DNA from: an uncultured Cellulophaga sp.
GTDB taxonomy: Bacteria > Bacteroidota > Bacteroidia > Flavobacteriales > Flavobacteriaceae
Direction of reading: 5' to 3'
Assembly (NCBI GenBank): GCA_947492955.1
Contig: CANLOV010000010.1
Coordinates: forward strand, 1-64,000
Length of the DNA stretch: 64,000 nt
Shown here: piece by piece, positions 26,200 through 36,387 of the stretch
Position numbering within the stretch: position 1 is the first letter of the stretch
Layout: each line of letters starts with the position of its first letter
Made by a program: the position numbers and the translations under genes
Notes under the pieces: generated by a model
Told to the model about the DNA's origin: nothing
What the model saw: the letters and a program-made list of their open reading frames with translations, nothing else
Databases searched by the model: none

Positions 26200-26943
26200 T
26201 TAATCTAAAAGAAAACTCTCTTTTTCTTTAAAACCAACACTATTTTTATAAAAATAATATACAGGTACTTTTGATAACATTGCAGTAAACAATACACCAA
26301 AATAGCACAAACAAGTTCCTAGTTGTGCTATTAGCCCCATTACAAACAACAAACCTATAATCACCAACCAGTTTTTGTTTCCTAATTGAAAACTTGACTT
26401 TACTATTTCTATAGAAGATAAATTTTCATTAAAAGCTAAAAATGCCGAAATTAATGCAATAGGCACCGCAAAATAAATAGTTCCTATACCACACAATAAT
26501 ATACCACAGAAAACAAGTCCTAAAATCATTAAAGAAAGCTCTACCAACTTTATGAGATACTTCTTTTTAAAGAAATAGAAATAATCGTCTTTATTAACCT
26601 CATCTATATCATTGGATTTACATATTCTAAGAAACGATGCATTAAAAGCTAATCCCACGCCTGTAATCCCTACAAAAATTATGGGCAACAAAACAAACAT
26701 TCCTATAATAAAAATAGCATCTGGCTCTTCTTGTTTTAACATTTCTGGATCTGTTACCCCAGCTAATAGCATTGGAAGGTATATTAAAATTAAAAACGGT
26801 AGCATAAAAACAAAAGTTAAGATTAAGGTAATAAAACCTTGCAGCCATACTTTTTTAAACAATGCTATAGCATCGTTAAAAATGGTTCCAAAATCCAATG
26901 GATCACTTTCATTTATTCTTTTAATAACACCTTCTACACCCAT
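26200..26943 (-). CDS. Multi-pass membrane protein of unknown function
   Basis: 247 residues with about five to six hydrophobic helices (roughly 35-60, 82-108, 135-160, 160-185, 195-225). The first about 30 residues are soluble (INESDPLDFGTIFNDAIALFKKVW), a pattern common in flavobacterial membrane proteins related to the DUF4013/GlpQ-membrane-domain group, but no firm family is claimed. It precedes the methyltransferase gene by 17 bases and diverges from miaB. Confidence 0.65.
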   Translation of the reverse strand: MGVEGVIKRINESDPLDFGTIFNDAIALFKKVWLQGFITLILTFVFMLPFLILIYLPMLLAGVTDPEMLKQEEPDAIFIIGMFVLLPIIFVGITGVGLAFNASFLRICKSNDIDEVNKDDYFYFFKKKYLIKLVELSLMILGLVFCGILLCGIGTIYFAVPIALISAFLAFNENLSSIEIVKSSFQLGNKNWLVIIGLLFVMGLIAQLGTCLCYFGVLFTAMLSKVPVYYFYKNSVGFKEKESFLLD

Positions 26944-27021
26944 ACTTTATTTTTTTGCTAAAAATAGAAAGATTCAATAAATAATAACATCTCCTAAATT
27001 ATTATTAAAATTACTGTCATA

Positions 27022-27053
27022 TTGTCACTAATTTATATTTAGTACTATCTTTG
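27022..27053 (+). promoter_or_regulatory. Promoter of miaB and the downstream genes
   Basis: TTG at 27022-27024 and TATCTTTG at 27046-27053, 21 bases apart, match the Bacteroidota -33/-7 consensus. The predicted transcript starts about 20 bases before the miaB ATG and would cover miaB through secG, since those genes are 2-7 bases apart. Confidence 0.7.
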
Positions 27054-27079
27054 CAATCACATATTGTACATACAATACC

Positions 27080-28525
27080 ATGGAGAAGATTATTGACGAA
27101 AGTAAGCAAGGTAATGCCTTGTCTATCCAAAATAAAGAAGGAAACACACGTAAACTTTACATAGAAAGTTATGGTTGTGCTATGAATTTTTCTGACAGCG
27201 AAATTGTAGCTTCTATATTAGACAACGAAGGTTTTAGCACCACCCAAGAGCTAAATGAAGCTGACCTTGTTTTGGTAAACACCTGCTCTATTAGAGAAAA
27301 AGCAGAACTTACCGTTCGTAAACGTTTAGAAAAATACAACGCCGTAAAAAAAACAAGACCACACATGAAAGTGGGCGTTTTAGGTTGCATGGCAGAACGC
27401 TTAAAGCATAAATTTTTAGAAGAAGAAAAAATAGTAGATATGGTTGTAGGGCCAGATGCCTACAAAGATTTACCCAACCTTATACAGGAAATAGACCAAG
27501 GAAAAGACGCCGTAAATGTTATTCTTTCTAAAGAAGAAACGTATGGCGATATTTCTCCCGTTCGTTTGCATACTAATGGTGTTACTGCTTTTGTTTCTAT
27601 TACCCGTGGGTGCGATAATATGTGTACTTTCTGCGTAGTTCCTTTCACCAGAGGTAGGGAACGTAGTCGTGAGCCACAATCTATTTTAGAAGAGATAAAA
27701 GATTTATGGAACAAAGGCTATAAAGAAATTACACTTTTAGGACAAAATGTAGATAGCTATCTATGGTATGGTGGCGGATTAAAAAAAGAGTTTAATAAGG
27801 CTACCGAAATGCAGAAAGCAACCGCGGTAAATTTTTCTAAACTATTAGATAATGTTGCTGCTACATTTCCTAAAATGCGTATTCGTTTTTCTACATCTAA
27901 CCCGCAAGACATGACTTTAGATGTTATTAAAGTAATGGCTGCGCACCAAAATATTTGCAAACACATACATTTACCTGTACAAAGTGGTAGCAATCGTATT
28001 TTAAAGAAAATGAACAGATTGCATACCATTGAAGAATATTTTGAACTTACGGATAATATTAAACGTATTTTACCAGAATGTTCTATCTCTCAGGATATGA
28101 TTGCTGGTTTCCCAACAGAAACAGAAGAAGATCATAAAGATACTTTAGCAGCCATAGCCTATGTAAAATACGATTTTGGATATATGTATTCCTATTCCGA
28201 AAGACCTGGTACATCTGCTGCTAAAAATTTAAAAGATGATGTTCCTGAAGCAACAAAAAAACGTAGACTAGCAGAAATTATAGCACTACAAAGAGAAATA
28301 GGAAACCTAAGAACCTTAGCGCATGTTGGTAAAATAGAAGAAGTACTTATAGAAGGTACATCTAAAAAATCTGATGCAGATTGGATGGGTAAAAACTCGC
28401 AAAGTACTGTAGTGGTTTTTCCTAAAGAAAATTATAAAGTTGGAGAATTTGTAAACGTAAAAATTAACAGCTGCACTTCTGCTACACTTATTGGCGAAGC
28501 AGTTGGCTATTCAGATAACAATTAA
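27080..28525 (+). CDS. miaB: tRNA-2-methylthio-N6-dimethylallyladenosine synthase
   Basis: Radical-SAM methylthiotransferase that adds the 2-methylthio group to i6A37 of tRNAs. 481 residues. The N-terminal MTTase domain holds three Fe-S cysteines in SYGCAMNFSDS, VNTCSIRE and LGCMAERLK. The radical-SAM domain has the CxxxCxxC cluster in RGCDNMCTFCVVPFTRG, and a C-terminal TRAM domain (about 415-475) completes the family plan. It heads a tight plus-strand operon; the next start is three bases after its stop. Confidence 0.97.
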   Translation: MEKIIDESKQGNALSIQNKEGNTRKLYIESYGCAMNFSDSEIVASILDNEGFSTTQELNEADLVLVNTCSIREKAELTVRKRLEKYNAVKKTRPHMKVGVLGCMAERLKHKFLEEEKIVDMVVGPDAYKDLPNLIQEIDQGKDAVNVILSKEETYGDISPVRLHTNGVTAFVSITRGCDNMCTFCVVPFTRGRERSREPQSILEEIKDLWNKGYKEITLLGQNVDSYLWYGGGLKKEFNKATEMQKATAVNFSKLLDNVAATFPKMRIRFSTSNPQDMTLDVIKVMAAHQNICKHIHLPVQSGSNRILKKMNRLHTIEEYFELTDNIKRILPECSISQDMIAGFPTETEEDHKDTLAAIAYVKYDFGYMYSYSERPGTSAAKNLKDDVPEATKKRRLAEIIALQREIGNLRTLAHVGKIEEVLIEGTSKKSDADWMGKNSQSTVVVFPKENYKVGEFVNVKINSCTSATLIGEAVGYSDNN

Positions 28526-28528
28526 GAA

Positions 28529-29803
28529 ATGGAATCTATACAAGCTACAAAACAACGCTTTGAGATTATCGGAAACGATGTAAAACTCAATCGTGCTATA
28601 GAAAAAGCTATCCAAGTAGCCCCTACAGATATTTCTGTTTTGGTTACAGGAGAAAGCGGTGTTGGTAAAGAATCTATTCCAAAAATAATTCATTCTTTAT
28701 CACATAGAAAGCATGCAAAATATATTGCTGTAAACTGTGGAGCTATACCAGAAGGCACTATAGACAGTGAATTGTTTGGACACGAAAAAGGAGCTTTTAC
28801 AGGTGCCACCTCTACACGTGCTGGTTATTTTGAAGTAGCAGATGGCGGTACTATTTTTTTAGATGAAGTAGGAGAATTACCATTAACCACACAAGTACGC
28901 TTATTACGTGTATTAGAAAACGGAGAATTTTTAAAAGTAGGCTCTTCCCAAGCACAAAAAACAAATGTGCGTATTGTTGCGGCAACAAACGTAAATATGT
29001 TTGAAGCTATTAAAAAAGAAAAATTTAGAGAAGACCTATACTATAGATTAAGTACTGTGGAGATTAACATTCCACCATTACGAGACCGCCAAGGAGATAT
29101 TCATTTATTATTCCGAAAATTTGCTTCCGATTTTGGTCAAAAATATAAAATGCCAACCATACGTTTAGACGAAAATGCTATTCAATTATTGCAAAAATAC
29201 CGTTGGCCAGGAAATATTCGTCAGTTACGAAATATTGCAGAGCAAGTATCTGTTTTAGAAGAAAAAAGAGCTATTTCACTTGTTACTTTAAACGAATATT
29301 TGCCCAATGCTAGCGACTCTAATTTACCTGCAGTAGTAGGAAAACAAGAAAAAGAAAGCGATTTTAGTAACGAACGAGAAATATTGTACAAGGTTTTATT
29401 TGACATGAAAGGCGATTTAAACGACCTTAAAAAGTTAACTTTAAAACTGTTGAATAACAACGATAGCCAAAAAGTACAAGAAGAAAACGAACATCTTATT
29501 CGCAAAATATACGGCAACGAAAAAGAAGAGTTTTCACAAGAAGAAGAAAAGGTTGAAGTATTGCGTATAGCAGAACCTACTCCTGAGGCTACACCTATAC
29601 TACAACAACCCATAACACAAGAAGACAAGTATCATTTTGCTGAAGAAATAGAAGAGGAAGAAACCTTATCTTTACACGAAAGAGAAATAGAACTTATAAA
29701 AAAATCCTTAGAGCGTAACAGAGGTAAAAGAAAAGCCGCAGCAACAGAGCTAGGTATATCTGAGCGTACCTTATACCGTAAAATTAAACAATACAACTTA
29801 TAA
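28529..29803 (+). CDS. Sigma-54-dependent transcriptional activator without sensor domain
   Basis: 424 residues. The AAA+ domain starts almost at the N-terminus: Walker A GESGVGKE (41-48), the sigma-54-contacting loop GAFTGA (88-93), Walker B GGTIFLDEVGEL (about 105-116) and the arginine-finger region FREDLYYRLS. A variable Glu-rich linker (about 265-380) leads to a Fis-type helix-turn-helix (about 385-424, KAAATELGISERTLYRKI). No response-regulator, GAF or PAS domain is present, as in PspF, so activity must be set by a partner protein or by abundance. Placed between miaB and lptE; a candidate sigma-54 promoter lies further along at groES. Confidence 0.93.
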   Translation: MESIQATKQRFEIIGNDVKLNRAIEKAIQVAPTDISVLVTGESGVGKESIPKIIHSLSHRKHAKYIAVNCGAIPEGTIDSELFGHEKGAFTGATSTRAGYFEVADGGTIFLDEVGELPLTTQVRLLRVLENGEFLKVGSSQAQKTNVRIVAATNVNMFEAIKKEKFREDLYYRLSTVEINIPPLRDRQGDIHLLFRKFASDFGQKYKMPTIRLDENAIQLLQKYRWPGNIRQLRNIAEQVSVLEEKRAISLVTLNEYLPNASDSNLPAVVGKQEKESDFSNEREILYKVLFDMKGDLNDLKKLTLKLLNNNDSQKVQEENEHLIRKIYGNEKEEFSQEEEKVEVLRIAEPTPEATPILQQPITQEDKYHFAEEIEEEETLSLHEREIELIKKSLERNRGKRKAAATELGISERTLYRKIKQYNL

Positions 29804-29809
29804 GTAATT

Positions 29810-30328
29810 ATGAAAAAAATTATAAAAACAACACTATTCCTTAGTTTTATACTCATAACTCAAAGTTGTGGCATATATAATCTTACTGGAGGTAACGTTG
29901 GCTCTGCAAAAACATTTAGAGTTCCTCTTTTTCAAAATTATGCTGCACAAAGCGCTGGCTCTACAATAGAGCCTGGTGTGGATAGAGATTTCACCCTAGC
30001 CTTACAAGACTTACTATTAAATCAAACCAGCTTGGATATTGTTAATAATGGAGGAGATTTGTTATACGAAGGTGAAATTGTAGAATATAGAATTGCTCCT
30101 ATGACAGCAACAGCACAGCAAACAGCTGCACAAAATAGGCTAACTATAGGAGTTAATGTTCGTTTTTTTAACACCACAAAAGAAGATGCAGATTTTGAAA
30201 AACGTTTTTCTTTCTTTTACGATTTCCCTGCTGCTTCTTTACTTGCCTCTGTAAAAAGTGAAGCTCACGAAGTTATTTTTGAACGTATTACGCAAGACAT
30301 TTTTAACGAATCATTAGGAGATTGGTAA
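29810..30328 (+). CDS. lptE: LPS assembly lipoprotein LptE
   Basis: 172 residues. Lipobox TQSC (Cys20) followed by GIYNLTGGNV. LptE plugs the LptD barrel and helps place lipopolysaccharide in the outer leaflet. The Bacteroidota form is recognised by this start, by the segment LQDLLLNQTSLDIVNNGGDLLYEGEI (about 67-92) and by its position between the sigma-54 activator and secG. lptD is not in the window. Six bases separate it from the preceding gene and four from the next. Confidence 0.85.
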   Translation: MKKIIKTTLFLSFILITQSCGIYNLTGGNVGSAKTFRVPLFQNYAAQSAGSTIEPGVDRDFTLALQDLLLNQTSLDIVNNGGDLLYEGEIVEYRIAPMTATAQQTAAQNRLTIGVNVRFFNTTKEDADFEKRFSFFYDFPAASLLASVKSEAHEVIFERITQDIFNESLGDW

Positions 30329-30332
30329 AAAT

Positions 30333-31247
30333 ATGAATGTAACAGATTTTACATATTTATTACAGCACCCAGAAAAAGTAGTTTCTCCTGTACAAACCAA
30401 ACAACTAGAAGATGTACTAGAAGAATACCCTTATTTTCAGGCTGCCAGAGCACTACATTTAAAAGGCTTAAGAAACCTAAATAGTTTTAAGTTTAACAAT
30501 GCCTTAAAAATTACTGCCGCATATACATCTGAAAGAGATATTTTATTTGACTTTATAACCTCTAATGAGTTTCTACAGAATACAATTGCCGACACTATTT
30601 CTGGAAAAGATATTGCTTTAAAGGACAAAGAAATTGTTTTTGAAGAAGTAACTGCTGACACAAAAATTACCCCTATAATAGATGATGTTGTAGAAGACAA
30701 ACCATTACCTAGAAATAAAAAAGAAGCAGAACAAATATTAGATGCTCAACTTTTTAAATCTAAAGACCCTGAGGTAGACGCTACTATTGCTGAAACTAAA
30801 AAAGCAGAAAAAGACCTTAAAATTGGTACTCCTATAACTTTTACAAAAAAAGAAAAGTATTCTTTTGGAGAATGGCTACAATTAACCGCTAACGACCCTA
30901 TAGAAAGAGAACCCGATACTGAAAAAAAAGATACCGACAAAGAAAATACAGCTCCGGAAATAAAAGACACCATTAAGAAAAAATTTGACTTAATTGATAA
31001 ATTTATAGAGACCAACCCTAAAATAGTAGCTACCGAAAACCCTACTACTAAGGTAAAAATAGAAGAATCTATAAAAATCGACAAAGCTGAATTAATGACA
31101 GAAACCTTAGCAAGGGTTTATCTAGAACAAAAAAAATATAAAAAAGCAATTCAGGCTTATAAAATTTTAAGTTTGAAATATCCAGAAAAAAGTAGTTCCT
31201 TTGCAGACCGCATAAAAGCGGTAGAAAAATTACAACAAAAAAAATAA
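30333..31247 (+). CDS. TPR-like protein of unknown function
   Basis: 304 residues, no signal peptide. The N-terminus is helical (LEDVLEEYPYFQAARALHLKGL, about 26-47). The middle is acidic and Lys-rich low complexity (about 110-245). The C-terminus carries a tetratricopeptide-type helix pair (ETLARVYLEQKKYKKAIQAYKILSLKYPEKSS, about 257-288). Probably a cytoplasmic scaffolding protein. It lies between lptE and secG in the same operon, with gaps of four and seven bases. Confidence 0.7.
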   Translation: MNVTDFTYLLQHPEKVVSPVQTKQLEDVLEEYPYFQAARALHLKGLRNLNSFKFNNALKITAAYTSERDILFDFITSNEFLQNTIADTISGKDIALKDKEIVFEEVTADTKITPIIDDVVEDKPLPRNKKEAEQILDAQLFKSKDPEVDATIAETKKAEKDLKIGTPITFTKKEKYSFGEWLQLTANDPIEREPDTEKKDTDKENTAPEIKDTIKKKFDLIDKFIETNPKIVATENPTTKVKIEESIKIDKAELMTETLARVYLEQKKYKKAIQAYKILSLKYPEKSSSFADRIKAVEKLQQKK

Positions 31248-31254
31248 CAATATA

Positions 31255-31602
31255 ATGAGTACGTTTACAATATTCTTAATCTTAATAATAATAGTTTGTT
31301 TTTTATTAATGCTAGTTATTATGGTTCAAAATCCTAAAGGCGGAGGATTATCTTCTTCATTTGGTGGTGGTGGAAACCAAGTAGTAGGTGGTGTTAAAAA
31401 AACAGGAGACTTTTTAGACAAGAGTACTTGGACATTAGCTACGCTATTAATTGTATTAATATTATTATCTAATGTTGCTATTAAAGGAAATTATAGCGGT
31501 GGTGCAGATTCTAAATTATTACAAGGAGACGATATTGAGACTGTTGTTCCTGAAACTGTAACACCAGAAGAAGTACCTGCTACAGATACACCAACGGAAT
31601 AA
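31255..31602 (+). CDS. secG: Preprotein translocase subunit SecG
   Basis: 115 residues, small subunit of the SecYEG channel in the cytoplasmic membrane. Two transmembrane helices (about 3-22 and 57-76) flank the signature MVQNPKGGGLSSSFGGGGNQV (about 22-42). The C-terminal tail is acidic and Thr/Pro/Glu-rich, as in other Bacteroidota. Last gene of the miaB operon before a terminator. Confidence 0.95.
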   Translation: MSTFTIFLILIIIVCFLLMLVIMVQNPKGGGLSSSFGGGGNQVVGGVKKTGDFLDKSTWTLATLLIVLILLSNVAIKGNYSGGADSKLLQGDDIETVVPETVTPEEVPATDTPTE

Positions 31603-31624
31603 AAAATTAAACCTATAACAATAC

Positions 31625-31654
31625 AAATGCCAGCTTAATGACAAGCTGGCATTT
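31625..31654 (+). terminator. Terminator after secG
   Basis: Twelve-base-pair stem AAATGCCAGCTT / AAGCTGGCATTT with a 6-base loop, then a T-run. It separates the miaB-secG unit from groESL. Confidence 0.9.
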
Positions 31655-31685
31655 TTTGTTTTAACAAAGTGTCAGTTTTTAGTAA

Positions 31686-31701
31686 TGGCATAATTTCTGC
31701 C
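31686..31701 (+). promoter_or_regulatory. Candidate sigma-54 (-24/-12) promoter of groESL
   Basis: TGGCATAATTTCTGCC fits the sigma-54 core pattern: TGGCA, then TGC, with exactly ten bases between the invariant GG (31687-31688) and GC (31699-31700). The predicted start is near 31712, giving a leader of about 33 bases before the groES ATG. No TAnnTTTG element and no CIRCE operator is seen in the gap. The only sigma-54 activator in the window is encoded four genes upstream. Confidence 0.55.
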
Positions 31702-31744
31702 TTACTAGAAACATATTTTAAAAATTAATCTTAAAACTAACAAT

Positions 31745-32023
31745 ATGGCTAAACTTAGCATTAAACCATTAGCAGATAGAGTTCTTATAGAACCTATGGC
31801 AGCAGAGACAAAAACAGCTTCTGGTCTTTATATTCCAGATACAGCTAAAGAAAAACCTCAAAAAGGTAAAGTTGTTGCAGTTGGTCCTGGTACCAAAGAT
31901 GAAAAAATCACTGTAAAAGTTGGAGAAACTGTTCTTTATGGAAAGTATGCTGGTACCGAACTAAAATTAGAAGGTACAGATTACATGATGATGCGTGAAA
32001 GTGATATTTTAGCAATTATCTAA
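31745..32023 (+). CDS. groES: Co-chaperonin GroES
   Basis: 92 residues, normal length. It forms the heptameric lid of the GroEL folding chamber. Family features: [13 protein letters not shown] at the start, the mobile loop around [24 protein letters not shown] and the end [11 protein letters not shown]. First gene of groESL, preceded by a sigma-54-like promoter and separated from groEL by 111 noncoding bases. Confidence 0.98.
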   Translation: MAKLSIKPLADRVLIEPMAAETKTASGLYIPDTAKEKPQKGKVVAVGPGTKDEKITVKVGETVLYGKYAGTELKLEGTDYMMMRESDILAII

Positions 32024-32098
32024 ATTGCTTTATGCTTTTGGCTTACTGCCTTAAGCTCATTAGTATTAAAAACAATATAATATTCTGCCAAAAACTAA

Positions 32099-33769
<1,671 letters not shown>

Positions 33770-33798
33770 AATAAGAAACATAAAGTTCTTAATAACAG

Positions 33799-33834
33799 AA
33801 AAGCGCTTCAAAATTAAATTTTGAAGCGCTTTTT
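33799..33834. terminator. Bidirectional terminator after groEL
   Basis: Near-perfect stem AAAAGCGCTTCAAAAT / ATTTTGAAGCGCTTTT flanking a few bases, with T-run on the right and A-run on the left. It serves groEL (plus) and the convergent DUF3179 gene (minus). Confidence 0.9.
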
Positions 33835-33853
33835 AATTTATAAAAAACCTAAC

Positions 33854-34912
33854 TCAATTAGAATTATATACCTCTGTTGTATAAAATGCAGGAATAGAAA
33901 ACCAAAAAGCCATAAAAGATGTTGATGGTTTTAAAAACTGACCTGTTCGCGGACCGCTTACTGCTTCACCAAAAATATTCCATTCATTACCTTCATTGTC
34001 TCCTAACAATACTTCTCCTCCAGAAAAAGTATAACTAAATTCTAAATTAGCAACGGAAGCATCTAACTCAAATGAAACCATAAAATTTTCATTACCAACA
34101 ATTAGGTAATCATTTCCTTCAAAAGAATCTTGAATTACATTATCTGTATCAAAATCACTAAACCTATATGCTTTGGCTTTATCATCGACTATAACAGCAT
34201 GTATTCTTTCTTTTAATGGCAATCTATCGTCTTTTGCTACAGGAAAGAAAAAACGATTGTTATTAGTATTATAATCTCCATAAGGAGAAATACCATAGGT
34301 TCTAGAAAAACCTGTACTAGTACTTACTACTTCAGAATTTGGATACATAGCTTTCCATGTTCCCCAATTTGTTTCAAACAATGTAATAACATCTATCTTA
34401 TCTCCTATTAAATCTCCATTAACAGACTCATTTAATATCTGAGACCAATTGCTATTAGTTGCCCTATCAAAAGGAATAAGGTTTGTATTATATAAAAGTC
34501 CAGATACGCCAAAAGTAGTTTCACTACCATTTAAAACTCTATTCCATCCTATACCTGTACCTGTTAACGGACAGTAGGTTATTGCTACAGAAACATCACC
34601 TAAATTATCATTAATAATTTCGTGCCAATCTAAAATAATATGTGGGTATGCTTTTACCACATTTCCTTGCTTATACCCTATTACCAAATCTGAATCTAAC
34701 AGAAAACTTTGTGTTACAGTTGCTGCAGCAACTACATTAGGATTCGTTAAGGCGGGTATACCATCTCTACCCGGACCACCATCTAGAACTTCTGTAACAG
34801 GAATACTCCATTCAGAAGATTGTTGCAAACCAGGGTTAGAATTCTCTACACTAGATGAACTGCACGATAACAGCACACCTAAACATACTAATAATGCAAA
34901 TACTTTTTTCAT
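33854..34912 (-). CDS. DUF3179 lipoprotein
   Basis: 352 residues. Lipobox LLSC (Cys17). The family hallmarks are GIPALTNPNVV (about 55-65), VIGYKQGNVVKAYPHIILDWHEIIND (about 78-103), ITYCPLTGTGIGWNR (about 112-126) with its invariant Cys, and FPVAKDDRLPLKERI. DUF3179 proteins are of unknown function, envelope-located, often near cytochrome or copper genes (from memory). Its start overlaps the stop of the upstream beta-barrel gene (34909-34912), so the two are translationally linked. Last gene of the Cys-rich island. Confidence 0.88.
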   Translation of the reverse strand: MKKVFALLVCLGVLLSCSSSSVENSNPGLQQSSEWSIPVTEVLDGGPGRDGIPALTNPNVVAAATVTQSFLLDSDLVIGYKQGNVVKAYPHIILDWHEIINDNLGDVSVAITYCPLTGTGIGWNRVLNGSETTFGVSGLLYNTNLIPFDRATNSNWSQILNESVNGDLIGDKIDVITLFETNWGTWKAMYPNSEVVSTSTGFSRTYGISPYGDYNTNNNRFFFPVAKDDRLPLKERIHAVIVDDKAKAYRFSDFDTDNVIQDSFEGNDYLIVGNENFMVSFELDASVANLEFSYTFSGGEVLLGDNEGNEWNIFGEAVSGPRTGQFLKPSTSFMAFWFSIPAFYTTEVYNSN

Positions 34913-35904
34913 TCCTTTATATTTATAATGTTACTTTTATTTTTCTTAAACTTATAGGTAAATCCTGTAGTAAATCTAGTAGTAGGTGTTAACTGAGTTC
35001 CTTCTACATAACTATATAGCGGCAATTCTAACCTAGTTATAAAACCCAAATTTGTAGAAATTTGAACACTGAGTTCTGGACGAATAAAAACCCATTCGCC
35101 ACCCGTATTAGGAATATCAGCAGCATCAATTTTATCATTAAAAGATTTTCTATATTTAAAGACTACCCCTGGATTAACCACCGTATTAAATAATAGCAAC
35201 TGATCCACGTAACCCATATTTGCTTGTATTACATCTCCAAACTCATAGGTTGATGTATTTAAATATGAATTATTAACTCCTGTAAAACGATAGGTAAAAC
35301 TCCCAGATACTGTTGCTGCTGGTCTAAAGTCTAATTGCTTAGAAATAGATAACCAACCCAAAGCATCCCAAGCACCACTTCCGGGTTGTAAATCTGCTGT
35401 TAATTGTATGCCTTGTTCCGATATAATATCTGATTCTCCTAGAGGCATTTTTGTACCTGCCCCTATATTTAATACCGTATTCTTTCCTAAAGCATCTGGC
35501 AAAGCATATTTTAATAGAATTACTGCATCACCTAGACCTGAGGTTTCTGTAAAGTTTTCGTTGTTAAATTGAGTAATTCTTCTGGTTTGGTTTACCCATG
35601 TAAATAAACCTTCAACAGAAAATCTGTCGGTAATTGCATAACCAATATTTGCTAACACAGAATTGGTAACACGTTTTCTAGAATTGTCGTCTAATTTGGA
35701 GCTACCTGCATTTAGTGTATTTAGGTTGTTATAATCATAATTTAAACCTACCTGCACAGAACCTTTACCATCATTAGAAAGCCCTAAATTATTAGATAAA
35801 GGCACGCCACCAGAACAGCATGTTTGAGAAAACACTTGCTGACTTAAAAACAAAATAAATGCAGATAATATAATTTTAAAATACATAAACATAGAAATTC
35901 CCAT
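34909..35904 (-). CDS. Outer-membrane beta-barrel (transporter-like) with N-terminal Cys-Cys
   Basis: 331 residues with a signal peptide (cleavage near FSQ, about 26); several Met codons within the first seven residues make the exact start uncertain. The mature N-terminus TCCSGGVPLSNNLGL carries a vicinal Cys pair. The remainder alternates amphipathic strands (GSVQVGLNYDYNNL, FSVEGLFTWVNQ, VFKYRKSFNDKI, FTTGFTYKF) and looks like a 10-12-strand barrel. It resembles flavobacterial 'transporter' family barrels of unknown cargo. The four-base overlap with the DUF3179 gene suggests the two act together. Confidence 0.7.
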   Translation of the reverse strand: MGISMFMYFKIILSAFILFLSQQVFSQTCCSGGVPLSNNLGLSNDGKGSVQVGLNYDYNNLNTLNAGSSKLDDNSRKRVTNSVLANIGYAITDRFSVEGLFTWVNQTRRITQFNNENFTETSGLGDAVILLKYALPDALGKNTVLNIGAGTKMPLGESDIISEQGIQLTADLQPGSGAWDALGWLSISKQLDFRPAATVSGSFTYRFTGVNNSYLNTSTYEFGDVIQANMGYVDQLLLFNTVVNPGVVFKYRKSFNDKIDAADIPNTGGEWVFIRPELSVQISTNLGFITRLELPLYSYVEGTQLTPTTRFTTGFTYKFKKNKSNIINIKE

Positions 35905-36007
35905 GTTTTAGTATCTAAAAAGAAGAAAACCTTACATTAATAAGATAAAAGTTTATTTTTTAATATTTAGCAATAAGCATTAATAAGCTTTTATTGTTCT
36001 TTCTTAA

Positions 36008-36370
36008 CTATTTTTTATGTTCTTTACTATCATCGGTATCATCCTTTCTATATTTACAACAAGGATGTACACTATCATATGCTTCTTGCGTTGCTTTTAA
36101 CTCTTTTGTGTCGTGACCCACCCCAACCAACGCTGTTTTTATTTTCATAGGGTTGGTTTTACGCTCATCTATAATTAATGATAATTGGTGTGTTGGTATA
36201 TCCCATTGCGCATATTTTACTCCAGAAACACTAAGTGCCGCTTTCTCTATACGCACTTTACACATATCGCATTTACCATCTACTTCAAAAGTCATTTTCT
36301 TATTCTTTTCTTGCGCGTATGTTACTGTCGTTAACAGTAAAAATAGAATTCCTAATATTGTATTTTTCAT
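36008..36370 (-). CDS. Periplasmic heavy-metal-associated (HMA) domain protein
   Basis: 120 residues. Signal peptide (about 1-19, TYAQ). One HMA domain (about 25-90) with the metal-binding GKCDMC (32-37, CxxC). A second Cys pair lies in HPCCKYR (about 102-108), followed by a charged His/Lys/Asp tail. Probably a copper- or similar soft-metal chaperone outside the cytoplasm. Downstream of the TonB receptor by 17 bases. Confidence 0.85.
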   Translation of the reverse strand: MKNTILGILFLLLTTVTYAQEKNKKMTFEVDGKCDMCKVRIEKAALSVSGVKYAQWDIPTHQLSLIIDERKTNPMKIKTALVGVGHDTKELKATQEAYDSVHPCCKYRKDDTDDSKEHKK

Positions 36371-36387
36371 TGTGTTGTATTTTATAA

